Positions 1 to 9,007 of a DNA stretch of 64,000 nucleotides are shown in pieces (position 1 is the stretch's first letter; the number at the start of each line of letters is the position of its first letter). This stretch comes from Atlantibacter hermannii. Lineage in GTDB: Bacteria; Pseudomonadota; Gammaproteobacteria; Enterobacterales; Enterobacteriaceae. The DNA lies in assembly GCA_900635495.1 (NCBI GenBank), contig LR134136.1:2914001-2978000 (forward strand), given 5' to 3'. The translations under genes were made by a program, and so were the position numbers. Under the pieces are notes generated by a model, which saw only the letters and a list, made by a program, of their open reading frames with translations, did not search any database and was not told where the DNA came from.

Positions 1-703
1 TTCCCCGCGCCCTTGGCGGCGGTATTCTGACATTAACGGTATTGGCGGTGGGGCGTGATGATTTTTGCGGGCGGTGTCGGCGACTGGCGAACGCTGGCCA
101 ATATCAACGATCCCCTGCCGCAGGCGATGAAGGTAGTCGTAGGCGGAAGCAGCGGCTGGCTGCATATGCTGGTCTGGCTTGGTCTGTTCGGGCTGGTGGC
201 GTCGTTTCACGGGATCATTATGGGTTATTCGCGCCAGATTTTTCCCTTGCCCGCGCAGGCTTCCTCCCCGCTTCGCTGGCGAAAGTGAATCGTCGCACCC
301 GTACCCCGCATCTGGCGATCCTCGCAGGCGGCGTGGTGGGTATCGCCGCCATCTTCTCTGACTCGCTGATCACCATCAGCGGCATGCCGTTAACAGGCGT
401 GCATCGTCACCATGTCGGTATTTGGCGCTATTGTTATGTATATCGTCTCCATGCTGGCGCTGTTTAAACTCCGCCGCAGCGAGCCGAATCTTATCCGCCC
501 GTTTAAGGCACCGCTTTTTCCGGTCGCACCGGCCCTTTGCGCTGGGGATGGCGGTGTTGTGTCTGGCGGCGATGGTTTACTACAACACGGTGCTGGCGCT
601 GATTTTTGCCGCCATGATGCTGGCGGGCTATGTGTGGTTCCGCCTCTCTGCGCCGGCTCGTCAACGTGCAGCGCTCGATCCGCAGCTACGGGCGCTGTCG
701 TAA
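1..703 (+). CDS. eat: Ethanolamine permease, C-terminal part, frameshifted
   Basis: This is the C-terminal part of an APC-superfamily amino acid/ethanolamine permease; the 5' end lies outside the window. The membrane protein would import ethanolamine for the lyase encoded just downstream. Hydrophobic segments such as IAILAGGVVGIAAIF-like stretches and a final LIFAAMMLAGYVWF helix can be read only by changing frame four times. There is an extra G near 51-53, a missing base near 245-250, an extra G near 394-395 and an extra C near 532. With these corrected the chain runs to the TAA at 701-703, ten bases before eutB. Identity rests on the permease-like chain plus the eutB-eutC context. The breaks match the one-base errors seen throughout the window, so the gene is probably intact. 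Confidence 0.8.
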
Positions 704-713
704 GGAGAAACGC

Positions 714-2088
714 ATGTATCGCACCACACTGGCGCACCGGGTCTACCGGTTCGCCAGCTTAAAAGAGGTGATGGCGAAAGCGACCCCTGCCCGCTCAGGC
801 GACTGCCTGGCGGGCGTGGCGGCAGATAGTGCGGAGGAGCGGATGGCGGCGAAAATGGCGCTTGCCGATATCCCATTGCGCGATCTGTTATCGTCCCCCC
901 TTATTCCTTATGAGAACGATGAAGTCACACGGCTGATTATCGACACCCACGACGCCGACGCCTTTTCACCCATCAGCCATTTGACAGTGGGCGACTTTCG
1001 CGACTGGCTACTGGGTGATGCCGCAGACAGCGAAACGCTATCCCGGATTGCCCGTGGGATCACGCCGGAAATGGCGGCAGCGGTGGAGTAAAATTATGCG
1101 CAACCAGGATTTGATTCTGGTGGCCAGCAAATGCCGGGTCGTGACGCGTTTTCGTAACACCATCGGCTTACCGGGGCATTTAAGCGTGCGCCTGCAACCC
1201 AATCACCCGACCGATGACACCCGCGGCATCGCCGCCAGCATGCTTGATGGATTGCTTTATGGCGCAGGCGATGCGGTGGTAGGGATCAATCCTGCCAGCG
1301 ACAGCCTGCCGGTGCTTGATCGGCTCAATCACATGATGGACGACATCATCCAGCGCTTCGCCATTCCTGCGCAGTCCTGCGTGTTAACCCATGTGACCAA
1401 TACGCTCCAGTTGATTGAGCGCGGTTCCCCGGTTGACCTGGTGTTTCAGTCAGTAGCCGGGACGGAAGCCGCTAACCGGGGGTTTGGTATTTCACTCTCG
1501 CTGTTGGCCGAAGCGCATGAGGCGGCGCTGTCGTTAAAACGCGGAACGCTGGGCAATAATGTGATGTATTTCGAAACCGGCCAGGGCAGTTGCCTGTCGG
1601 CCAACGCGCATCACGGTGTTGATCAGCAAACCTGCGAGGCGCGTGCGTATGCAGTAGCGCGCCATTTCGATCCGCTTCTGGTGAATACTGTTGTCGGATT
1701 TATAGGCCCGGAATATCTGTATGACGGCAAGCAGATCATTCGCGCCGGACTGGAAGATCATTTCTGCGGCAAGTTAATGGGCCTGCCGCTGGGATGCGAC
1801 GTCTGTTACACCAATCACGCCGAGGCGGATCAGGATGATATGGACACGCTGTTGACGCTGCTGTGCAACGCCGGGCTGACGTTTCTGATTGGCGTGCCGG
1901 GCGCAGATGACATCATGCTGAATTACCAAAGCACTTCGTTCCATGATGCCCTTTACGCGCGCCGTCTGCTGGGGCTGAAACACGCCCCGGAATTTGCTCA
2001 ATGGCTGAGCCAGATGAATATTATCGACAGCGACGGGCAGTTGCGTTTAACCGGCGCCAGCCATCCGCTACTCAGCGCTATGCCGTAA
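714..2088 (+). CDS. eutB: Ethanolamine ammonia-lyase large subunit EutB, one frameshift
   Basis: EutB is the catalytic large subunit of the adenosylcobalamin-dependent lyase that splits ethanolamine to acetaldehyde and ammonia. Translation starts at ATG 714 (MYRTTLAHRVYRFASL) behind AAGGAG. It runs in one frame to about 1083, then continues in another frame through SKIMRNQDLI, NHPTDDTRG and VMYFETGQGSCLSANAHHG to the TAA at 2086-2088. The switch is explained by an extra G in GTGGAG at 1084-1085. Corrected length is about 457 residues, normal for EutB. The gene sits between eat and eutC, forming the short eut cluster without microcompartment genes. Function is well supported; the break is most likely a sequence error. 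Confidence 0.93.
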
Positions 2089-2097
2089 GGAGAAGTT

Positions 2098-2895
2098 ATG
2101 CACGCACCCGATGCCTGGAAAGCGTTGAACCAGTTTACCGATGCCCGCATTGCACTTGGTCGCAGCGGCGCAAGTTTACCTACTGCCGAAGTGCTTAAAT
2201 TCGGCCTGGCCCATGCGCAGGCGCGTGACGCCATTCATCAGCCCTTTGACAGCGAGAAGCTGGCCGACGAACTCGACGCGCTGGGGCTGGAAACCCTGAC
2301 GGTGCACAGCCAGGCGACGGATCGTCATGTTTTCCTGAATCGCCCCGATTTGGGACGCCGTCTTGATGAGGAAAGCCGTGACAGGCTGCTTTCCCGCCGC
2401 GCTTCGCCTCATGATGTGCTGCTGGTTATTGGCGACGGCTTGTCTTCCCACGCAGTTCATCGCCAGGCGACGCCGCTGATTGGCGCGCTGCTGCCTTTTC
2501 TCAGTACGCTCGGCTTAACCGCCGGGCCAGTGGTGCTCGCCCACCAGTCGCGCGTTGCGCTGGGTGATGAAATCGGTGAATGCCTGAACAGTAAGGCCGT
2601 GGCGATCCTGATTGGCGAGCGACCGGGGCTCTCTTCGCCAGACAGCCTTGGCGTGTATTTAACCTGGCACCCTCAGCGTGAACGCATTGAATCGGAACGT
2701 AACTGTATTTCGAATATTCGCCCAGAAGGGTTGGGCTATGACGCAGCGGCGTTCAAACTGGCGTGGCTGCTGGAACAGGCGTTTTTACGCCGTCTGACGG
2801 GGGTTGCGCTGAAAGACGAGAGCGATAATCCGGCGCTGTGGGATAAAGTTAAGCCGAAGTCGTCTTCGCTTGTTGTGTCTGAAGACCGCAGGTGA
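2098..2895 (+). CDS. eutC: Ethanolamine ammonia-lyase small subunit EutC
   Basis: EutC is the 265-residue small subunit of ethanolamine ammonia-lyase; with EutB it forms the cobalamin-binding holoenzyme. Family features visible are TDARIALGRSG near the N-terminus, a VIGDGLSSHAVH block around residue 116 and a C-terminal LIGERPGLSSPDSLG stretch. The start follows AAGGAGAAGTT and lies nine bases after the eutB stop, so the two are co-translated. The protein is shorter than the 295-residue E. coli EutC, as is usual in short eat-eutB-eutC operons. It reads without interruption. No eutA, eutR or shell genes follow; the next features are leftward tRNAs. Confidence 0.95.
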   Translation: MHAPDAWKALNQFTDARIALGRSGASLPTAEVLKFGLAHAQARDAIHQPFDSEKLADELDALGLETLTVHSQATDRHVFLNRPDLGRRLDEESRDRLLSRRASPHDVLLVIGDGLSSHAVHRQATPLIGALLPFLSTLGLTAGPVVLAHQSRVALGDEIGECLNSKAVAILIGERPGLSSPDSLGVYLTWHPQRERIESERNCISNIRPEGLGYDAAAFKLAWLLEQAFLRRLTGVALKDESDNPALWDKVKPKSSSLVVSEDRR

Positions 2896-2938
2896 TGCGC
2901 ATTGAAAGAAAGGACGAAGGATAAGGCATTTCAGGCAA

Positions 2939-2964
2939 TAAAAAACCACCCGAAGGTGGTTTCT
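2939..2964 (-). terminator. Rho-independent terminator of the tRNA array
   Basis: ACCACC-CGAA-GGTGGT forms a short GC-rich hairpin; on the minus strand it is followed by a U tract (the A run just before it on the plus strand). It lies directly downstream of the leftward tRNA-Leu gene and is the natural end of the glyW-cysT-leuZ transcript. It also lies 44 bases after eutC and could block read-through from the right into eutC antisense. Confidence 0.85.
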
Positions 2965-3002
2965 ACGACACTGCTTATCATTGATTTTATTTTTGTTTCC
3001 CG

Positions 3003-3089
3003 TGGTGCCCGGGGCGGGACTTGAACCCGCACAGCGCGAACGCCGAGGGATTTTAAATCCCTTGTGTCTACCGATTTCACCACCCGGGC
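3003..3089 (-). tRNA. leuZ: tRNA-Leu (anticodon TAA)
   Basis: An 87-base class II tRNA with long variable arm and encoded CCA end. The minus strand begins GCCCGGGTGGTG and carries GGGATTTAAAATCCC as anticodon stem-loop (TAA). It is nearly identical to E. coli leuZ and is last of the three-tRNA operon. Confidence 0.97.
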
Positions 3090-3099
3090 TCGGGAAAAT

Positions 3100-3173
3100 T
3101 GGAGGCGCGTTCCGGAGTCGAACCGGACTAGACGGATTTGCAATCCGCTACATAACCGCTTTGCTAACGCGCC
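3100..3173 (-). tRNA. cysT: tRNA-Cys (anticodon GCA)
   Basis: A 74-base tRNA on the minus strand beginning GGCGCGTTAGCAAAGCGG, with GCGGATTGCAAATCCG as anticodon arm and a TTCGACTCC T-arm, ending in CCA. It matches E. coli cysT in sequence and position between glyW and leuZ. Confidence 0.97.
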
Positions 3174-3225
3174 AAATACTGCTGCCTTTTCAGGCTCATA
3201 CCAGCAAAGAGCTGATACGAAAATT

Positions 3226-3301
<76 letters not shown>

Positions 3302-3452
3302 AGTCATCAGGTAATTATCTAATTACTTGATTTTGCTATCTTCTGGCAAACCATGCTGCCGTTCGATGCGTTGCATTCTACTTACCTGACGCAATGAGTC
3401 AACGAAATTTTCTGGGTTACTGACTCGTTTGCTGAATTTTGCGTCTATTAGA

Positions 3453-4001
3453 TCACGGTTCGAGCAAATCGCCCCGCGCAGCGTGCAAATACTGGAACAT
3501 AGACCAGAATGTCAGCACCGCTGCCACGAAGAAGAGCGCAATCCCCGCATATTCAATCCAGATATTAGGGCGCCACAGCAAGCCAATTAGCGCCACCATC
3601 TGCGCGGTGGTTTTAACTTTGCCAATCCAGGAAACCGCGACGCGCGCGCGTTTGCCAATTTCCGCCATCCATTCACGCAATGCAGAAATAATAATCTCAC
3701 GGGCAATCATGGTGGCGGCTGGCAGGGTGATCCACCAGCTGTGATAATGTTCAACCACCAGCACCATCGCGATGCCGACCAACACTTTATCGGCGACCGG
3801 ATCGAGAAACGCGCCGAAGCGAGTGCTTTGATTCCAGCGACGCGCCAGATAACCGTCAAACCAGTCAGTCACGGCGGCGATCAGGAAAATAAAGGCGCAA
3901 ACGAACGGCGCCCAGCTGAATGGCAGGTAAAACGCCAGCACAAAAAACGGGATCAGGACGACACGAAACAGGGTAAGTAGAGTTGGAATATTAATTCGCA
4001 T
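3453..4001 (-). CDS. pgsA: CDP-diacylglycerol--glycerol-3-phosphate phosphatidyltransferase
   Basis: PgsA is an inner-membrane enzyme that makes phosphatidylglycerophosphate, the committed step to phosphatidylglycerol and cardiolipin. The 182 residues equal the E. coli length. The CDP-alcohol phosphatidyltransferase signature is visible as DWFDGYLARRWNQSTRFG followed by AFLDPVADK (about residues 45-72), with conserved Asp, Gly and Arg in the usual spacing. Several hydrophobic segments flank it (LLTLFRVVLIPFFVLAFYL at the start). The gene lies between uvrC and glyW, as in E. coli. It is intact. Confidence 0.97.
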   Translation of the reverse strand: MRINIPTLLTLFRVVLIPFFVLAFYLPFSWAPFVCAFIFLIAAVTDWFDGYLARRWNQSTRFGAFLDPVADKVLVGIAMVLVVEHYHSWWITLPAATMIAREIIISALREWMAEIGKRARVAVSWIGKVKTTAQMVALIGLLWRPNIWIEYAGIALFFVAAVLTFWSMFQYLHAARGDLLEP

Positions 4002-4058
4002 GGCGCCGGGTAACTGTCTGTAGTCAGTGGAAATTAAGGCTATGTTGCTACATAGCCC

Positions 4059-5891
4059 CTAATGTTTCAACGAGTAGTAGATCTTTTCTGCCAACGCCTG
4101 TGAAATCCCGGGGACTTTTGCGATTTCTTCTATGCTGGCATTCAGTAAAGGTTGCAAACCGCCCATGTACTTCAGCAACATTTGCCGACGCTTTGGCCCA
4201 ATCCCTTCGATGGTTTCGAGGGTACTGGTATTTTTGACCTTGGCGCGTTTTTTACGGTGCCCGGTAATCGCGTGATCGTGCGACTCGTCGCGAATATGCT
4301 GAATCACATGCAGCGCCGGAGAATCCGGCGGCAGCGAGAACCCCTCGCCTTCAGGTTCGAAAAACAGCGTTTCCAGGCCCGCTTTCCTGTCAGCACCTTT
4401 TGCGACGCCGAGCAATAAGGGATGATGTTTGTCCCAGGTGACGTCGAGTTCAGCAAACACCGCCTTTGCCTGGCCTAACTGCCCTTTCCCGCCGTCAATT
4501 AAAATCACATCCGGCACTTTGCTCTCTTCGATAGCTTTACCGTAGCGGCGGCGCAGAACCTGGTTCATCGCCGCATAATCATCTCCAGGCGTAATGCCGG
4601 TGATGTTATAGCGACGATATTCAGACCGCAGCGGGCCATTCGCATCAAATACTACGCAGGACGCCACAGTCTGTTCGCCCATGGTGTGGCTGATATCGAA
4701 GCATTCCATCCGCTTAATCTCCGGGAGCTTAAGCGTAGCCGCCAGCGCCGTTAAGCGCTGGGAAATGGTCGACTGTTGCGATAACCGCGTGACCAGCGCC
4801 GTCGACGCATTGGTGCGCGCCAGTTTCAGGTAGCGCGCCCGGTCGCCGCGCGGGCGGGTTTGAACATTCACCCGGCGTCCGGCCACCTCAGAGAGCGAAT
4901 CCGCAAGGACGCTTTCATCGTACAGCTTAAAATCCAGCAAGATTTCAGACGGCAGCGTACGCATCTGGCTACCCTGCAAGTAAAACTGACCGACAAAGGT
5001 TTCCACCACTTCTGACAGCTCGGTGCCGCCGGGCACTTTCGGGTAATAACTGCGGCTGCCTAATACTTTACCCTGGCGGATAAACAGGACGTGGACACAG
5101 GCCATACCCGCGTCGAACGCAACGCCGATAACGTCGAGATCGTCGCCGGAATTGGAAACGAATTGTTTTTCGGTGACACGCCGCACCGCCTGTATCTGAT
5201 CGCGAATGCGGGCCGCCTCTTCAAATTCGAGGTTCTGGCTGGCTTTTTCCATTCTCGCCACGAGCTTCGTCAGGACCTGGTCGTCTTTGCCCGCCAAAAA
5301 CAGCCGCACATACTCAACCTGCTGTGCGTATTCTTCTTCGCTCACCAGCCCTGCCACGCAGGGCCCCAGGCAGCGTCCAATCTGATACTGCAGGCAGGGG
5401 CGCGAGCGGTTGCGATACACGCTGTTTTCGCACTGGCGCACCGGAAAGATTTTTTGCAGCAGCGCCAGCGTTTCACGTACCGCGTAACCGTTAGGAAAAG
5501 GACCGAAATACTCGCCTTTAGCGTGTTTAGCGCCGCGATGCACCGCAAGGCGCGGATGGGTATCGCCGCTTAAAAAGATAAACGGATAGGACTTATCATC
5601 GCGCAGCAATACGTTATAGCGCGGCTGATAGAGCTTAATATAGTTATGCTCCAGCAGCAGCGCTTCGGTTTCGGTGTGAGTGACGGTAACGTCGATATTG
5701 TCGATTTGGGCGACAAGAGCTTCCGTCTTCCGGCTGGAAAGCTGGACACGAAAGTAGCTCGAAAGACGCTTTTTAAGATCTTTCGCTTTGCCTACATAGA
5801 TAACCGTCCCGCCGGCATCATACATACGGTAGACGCCGGGCTGGCTGGTGACGGTCTTTAAAAAAGATTTAGAATCGAACACTTCTCTCAC
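4059..5891 (-). CDS. uvrC: Excinuclease ABC subunit C
   Basis: UvrC makes both incisions around UvrB-bound lesions in nucleotide excision repair. All 610 residues are present. The N-terminal GIY-YIG nuclease motif reads GVYRMYDAGGTVIYVG (residues 19-34). A four-Cys-rich stretch CENSVYRNRSRPCLQYQIGRC, a UVR domain (near 205-240), the RNase-H-like domain containing DGGKGQLGQA and a C-terminal helix-hairpin-helix pair (EGIGPKRRQMLL, VPGISQALAEKI) follow. The start codon is GTG at 5891-5889, overlapping the uvrY TGA (GTGA), so the two genes are translationally coupled. The same uvrY-uvrC-pgsA operon exists in E. coli. Confidence 0.98.
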   Translation of the reverse strand: MREVFDSKSFLKTVTSQPGVYRMYDAGGTVIYVGKAKDLKKRLSSYFRVQLSSRKTEALVAQIDNIDVTVTHTETEALLLEHNYIKLYQPRYNVLLRDDKSYPFIFLSGDTHPRLAVHRGAKHAKGEYFGPFPNGYAVRETLALLQKIFPVRQCENSVYRNRSRPCLQYQIGRCLGPCVAGLVSEEEYAQQVEYVRLFLAGKDDQVLTKLVARMEKASQNLEFEEAARIRDQIQAVRRVTEKQFVSNSGDDLDVIGVAFDAGMACVHVLFIRQGKVLGSRSYYPKVPGGTELSEVVETFVGQFYLQGSQMRTLPSEILLDFKLYDESVLADSLSEVAGRRVNVQTRPRGDRARYLKLARTNASTALVTRLSQQSTISQRLTALAATLKLPEIKRMECFDISHTMGEQTVASCVVFDANGPLRSEYRRYNITGITPGDDYAAMNQVLRRRYGKAIEESKVPDVILIDGGKGQLGQAKAVFAELDVTWDKHHPLLLGVAKGADRKAGLETLFFEPEGEGFSLPPDSPALHVIQHIRDESHDHAITGHRKKRAKVKNTSTLETIEGIGPKRRQMLLKYMGGLQPLLNASIEEIAKVPGISQALAEKIYYSLKH

Positions 5892-6544
5892 TGGCTGGCT
5901 AATGTCTGGGCATTACACAGGCCATGGCGGATCGCAAGATGCGTCAGTTCAACATCGCCGTGAATGTTTAATTTGCTGAACATTCGGTAACGGTAGCTGT
6001 TCACCGTTTTCGGGCTGAGATTAAGCTGCTCGGAAATCTCGTTCACCTTCTGGCCTTTGGTAATCATGAGCATAATCTGCAATTCCCGTTCAGACAAACT
6101 TGAGAACGGCGATTCCGCTTTTGCGGGCTCAATCTGACTCAGGGCCATCTGCTGGGCGATGTCCGATGCGATATAGCGCTGACCGGCGTAAACAGAACGA
6201 ATAGCGCTCACGACTTCAGAAGGCGCGGCACCTTTGCTCAAATAACCGGCAGCACCTGCCTGCATCACTTTCGCGGGCAACGGATTTTCGGTGTGGATAG
6301 TTAACATAATGACTTTGATGTCAGCGCTGGAGCGAGCGATTTTTCGCGTAGCTTCAAGGCCGCCGATACCGGGCATGTTCATGTCCATCAGGACGACATC
6401 CACGGGATTAGAACGGCACCATTTCACGGCGTCCTCGCCGCAGCAGGCTTCGCCTGCCACTTTAATGCCCTTGATATCATCAAGAATGCGTCGTATCCCT
6501 GCGCGCACCAGTTCATGGTCATCAACAAGTAGAACGTTGATCAA
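5888..6544 (-). CDS. uvrY: BarA/UvrY two-component response regulator
   Basis: UvrY is the response regulator partner of BarA and drives the Csr small RNAs, linking carbon state to motility and biofilm. It has an N-terminal receiver domain (VLLVDDHELVRAG, phospho-acceptor Asp in VDVVLMDMNMPG near residue 54, Lys in YLSKG) and a C-terminal LuxR-type helix-turn-helix (NEISEQLNLSPKTVNSYRYR). I choose the TTG at 6544-6542 (product MINVLLVDD, 218 residues, the E. coli length). GGAG lies nine bases upstream of it, whereas the in-frame ATG nine bases earlier abuts GGAG with no spacing. Confidence 0.96.
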   Translation of the reverse strand: MINVLLVDDHELVRAGIRRILDDIKGIKVAGEACCGEDAVKWCRSNPVDVVLMDMNMPGIGGLEATRKIARSSADIKVIMLTIHTENPLPAKVMQAGAAGYLSKGAAPSEVVSAIRSVYAGQRYIASDIAQQMALSQIEPAKAESPFSSLSERELQIMLMITKGQKVNEISEQLNLSPKTVNSYRYRMFSKLNIHGDVELTHLAIRHGLCNAQTLASQ

Positions 6545-6553
6545 AAGATACAT

Positions 6554-7025
6554 CTCCAGAAAAGGGATAACGCTGCTGATCGATAATTTTCCACATATTA
6601 ACGGGTTTTAACTCAACTTTAAAACGCAAAAAAAGTAGTTTGTCGTTTCTGCTCGCATTTCTGTTAAGAAGTAACCCGAAAAAGGGTAAAAAGAGGCCAG
6701 ATAAAAATTCATTAAACTCATTTTATTCAATGCGTTACAAATAAAACAAATAATTAATAATAAAAACACAATGAAAGAACAATGAATAAACTTTTTCTAA
6801 AGAAATTATTTAACCATTAAAAAAATGCTGATAAAACAATTAATCCGCGCCACGAATAAAGGCCATGATTAAACGTTGTTGCCTGTATATGTTTAATTAG
6901 GCCCGGCTCGTCCTCGCGTTCAAAAAACAACCACTCCTGACTTTTATACAGCTTGTGGTATACTCCGCGCCCTAGAAATCACCCTCGCGCCTGAAGATGC
7001 GTGAACATTCCTTTGAGGTAACACT
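6554..7025. other. AT-rich intergenic region between uvrY and yecF
   Basis: About 470 bases without a credible gene separate the divergent uvrY and yecF. Most of 6600-6900 is strongly A/T rich with long A runs. Near the yecF end there is a candidate promoter with TATACT at about 6958-6963. No RNA gene was recognised. Confidence 0.5.
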
Positions 7026-7250
7026 ATGAGCACCCCTGATTTTTCCACCACTGACAATATTCAGGCTCTGGCACTGGAAGTTTCTTGTATGAAAAACCTG
7101 CTGGCCCTTATGCTCCAGGCCATGGGCCAGGCGGATGCGGGCCGGGTAATTATCAAGATGGAAAAACAGATCGCTCAGATGGAAGATACCGCGCAGGCGG
7201 AACTGTTTAGCAACACCGTGAAACAGATCAAGCAGGCCTACCGCCAGTAA
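7026..7250 (+). CDS. yecF: Conserved small protein YecF (DUF2594)
   Basis: This is a 74-residue cytoplasmic protein of the DUF2594 family, matching E. coli YecF in length and position between uvrY and sdiA. It starts MSTPDFSTTDNIQALALEVSCMKNLLALMLQAMGQADAG and is largely helical with charged heptad-like repeats, lacking signal peptide or membrane segments. The start follows TTTGAGGTAACACT. Its role is not known; conservation and context support the assignment only by name. Confidence 0.93.
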   Translation: MSTPDFSTTDNIQALALEVSCMKNLLALMLQAMGQADAGRVIIKMEKQIAQMEDTAQAELFSNTVKQIKQAYRQ

Positions 7251-7255
7251 TAAAA

Positions 7256-7285
7256 ACGCGGCGGGGAGAGAACTCGCCGCCGCGT
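7256..7285. terminator. Hairpin between convergent yecF and sdiA
   Basis: ACGCGGCG (7256-7263) pairs with CGCCGCGT (7278-7285). The hairpin lies between the stops of the converging yecF and sdiA and has an A run on its left side. That gives a U tract for the sdiA-direction transcript, so it probably serves both genes. Confidence 0.7.
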
Positions 7286-7313
7286 CAATCGCATCACGCA
7301 CTACCGCTCTCCT

Positions 7314-8036
7314 TTAGATCAGCCCCAATGCCACCGCATAGCAGGCCACCTGAGTTTTATTCGGCGCGTTAAATTTCTTCTGCATGTTCTTTTGATGGAA
7401 ATTGACCGTATTTTCTGAAATCGACAAAATCATGGCGATCTCTGACGAGGTTTTCCCTTCCGCCGTCCACTGCAAAATCTCGCGCTCGCGTTTGCTGAAT
7501 TTCATTTCCAGCCCGCTCATCGCCGGAGAATTCATACGCTGCAGCGCCATCATGCTCAGATCGGCAAGATACTCCAGACGCAGCGCCAGCTCATCCTCAG
7601 AAAACGAGGCGTCCTGAACCCGCTGGTTCGACACGGATAAAAAGCCCAGCGCTCGTCCGGGTGCCATCACCGTTTGGGTCGCACCGTTACGCAGGCCAAA
7701 ATCCTGCGCCGCATCCCAGAAGTCAGGGGTGGCGCTGAACAGCTCTTCATTCCAGGGCAGACAGCCGAGATGGAGGTTATTCGGGTTCAACACCGGATCG
7801 ATGGCGAAGTAGTTTTCGGCCTGATAGTGCTGCGCCCATTCCTCACGATAGGTGGTGAAAAGCGTATATTTGGGGCGAGTAAAAGGCACAGGATGCCTGA
7901 TGAGCAGCGAGTAGTATTCAAACCCCATAGCTTGCGTTTCGCTTACTAACAGTTTTTCAACATCCGTGCTGTCCTGGGGTTCCTGAAAACGATTAAAAAC
8001 GTTTTTCCGCCAGTTGAAAAAATCACTTTCCTTCAT
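7314..8036 (-). CDS. sdiA: LuxR-type quorum-sensing regulator SdiA
   Basis: SdiA is a LuxR solo that binds acyl-homoserine lactones made by other bacteria and regulates transcription. The N-terminal autoinducer-binding domain carries YYSLLIRHPVPFTRP, WAQHYQAENYFAIDPVL and W/D positions typical of the ligand pocket. The C-terminal LuxR helix-turn-helix reads EGKTSSEIAMILSISENTVN. I use the internal ATG at 8036 (MKESDFFNW, 240 residues, the E. coli and Salmonella length) rather than the ATG ten codons upstream. The N-terminal half is noticeably diverged from E. coli, while the DNA-binding domain is almost identical. It stands alone between yecF and tcyN without a synthase gene. Confidence 0.95.
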   Translation of the reverse strand: MKESDFFNWRKNVFNRFQEPQDSTDVEKLLVSETQAMGFEYYSLLIRHPVPFTRPKYTLFTTYREEWAQHYQAENYFAIDPVLNPNNLHLGCLPWNEELFSATPDFWDAAQDFGLRNGATQTVMAPGRALGFLSVSNQRVQDASFSEDELALRLEYLADLSMMALQRMNSPAMSGLEMKFSKREREILQWTAEGKTSSEIAMILSISENTVNFHQKNMQKKFNAPNKTQVACYAVALGLI

Positions 8037-8201
8037 TCTGCGTTGCGTAATCCCTGTGTAATTCATTAATTATTTTGATGGAATAAAGTACCACAGATGA
8101 GACTTTATCTTATCTATGAATGAGTAGATTAATATTCACTACAGAGATGAATCCACTTCCAAAGTCGCAATTTCAAACACCATTCACTGAATCCAGTCAG
8201 A

Positions 8202-8229
8202 CCGGACGGCGGCATTATCGTCCGTCCGG
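8202..8229. repeat. REP-like inverted repeat downstream of tcyN
   Basis: CCGGACGG (8202-8209) and CCGTCCGG (8222-8229) form a perfect 8-bp stem around a 12-base loop, just past the tcyN stop. There is no U tract on either strand, so a REP-like element or mRNA-stabilising 3' hairpin is more likely than a classical terminator. Confidence 0.6.
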
Positions 8230-8254
8230 CACAACAGCAACCCGAAGCCTTCGC

Positions 8255-9007
8255 TTATTGCATCAGGAACTTTTCCAGAAACTGCCGGGTACGCGGTTGT
8301 TGCGGTTCAGTAAACAACTGCTTTGCGGGCCCCTGTTCAACGATACGACCTTGATCCATAAAAATAGCCCGATCTGCCACGTCGCGGGCAAAGCTCATTT
8401 CATGGGTCACGATAACCATCGTGCGCTTTTCTTCGGCTAACTGGCGGATGGTACTCAGTACCTCGCCAACCAGCTCCGGATCGAGCGCCGAGGTGGGCTC
8501 ATCGAACAGGATCACATCGGGGCGCATCGCCAGCGCCCGGGCTATTGCCACCCGCTGTTGCTGCCCGCCAGAGAGACGACGCGGATAGCTGGTTTCTTTG
8601 CCGGTCAGGCCGACTTTCGCTAACAGTTCCCGCGCCCGCGCTGAGGCTTCCTCTTTTGGTTCGCCTTTGACTATCACCGGCCCTTCGATGATGTTCTCCA
8701 GCACCGTGCGATGCGGGAATAAATTAAAGTTCTGGAACACGAAACCCACATGCTGACGTAACTCGCGAACCAGCCCTTTTTGCTGACCCATGGACCGGGT
8801 GGCGTCAATGATGATGTCGCCCACCTGGATGGTCCCCGCATCGGGTTGCTCCAGCAGGTTAATGCTGCGCAGCAGCGTCGTTTTACCCGACCCGCTGGGC
8901 CCAATAATCGCCACCACTTCGCCAGGCTTCACCTCCAGATCGATACCGTGCAACACCGTCTGACCGTGGAATTTCTTCACCAGTTGTTTGACTGAAATCG
9001 CGCTCAT
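8255..9007 (-). CDS. tcyN: L-cystine ABC transporter ATP-binding protein
   Basis: TcyN (YecC) is the 250-residue ATPase of the FliY-YecSC cystine/diaminopimelate importer. Walker A is IGPSGSGKTTLLRS (about residues 33-46), the signature is LSGGQQQRVAIARAL, Walker B is VILFDEPTSALDP, and the switch His sits in IVTHEMSF. Its start overlaps the end of tcyL by four bases (ATGA), giving coupled translation. The transporter complex at the inner membrane supplies cystine to the cell and works with the periplasmic binding protein TcyJ two genes upstream. Confidence 0.97.
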   Translation of the reverse strand: MSAISVKQLVKKFHGQTVLHGIDLEVKPGEVVAIIGPSGSGKTTLLRSINLLEQPDAGTIQVGDIIIDATRSMGQQKGLVRELRQHVGFVFQNFNLFPHRTVLENIIEGPVIVKGEPKEEASARARELLAKVGLTGKETSYPRRLSGGQQQRVAIARALAMRPDVILFDEPTSALDPELVGEVLSTIRQLAEEKRTMVIVTHEMSFARDVADRAIFMDQGRIVEQGPAKQLFTEPQQPRTRQFLEKFLMQ

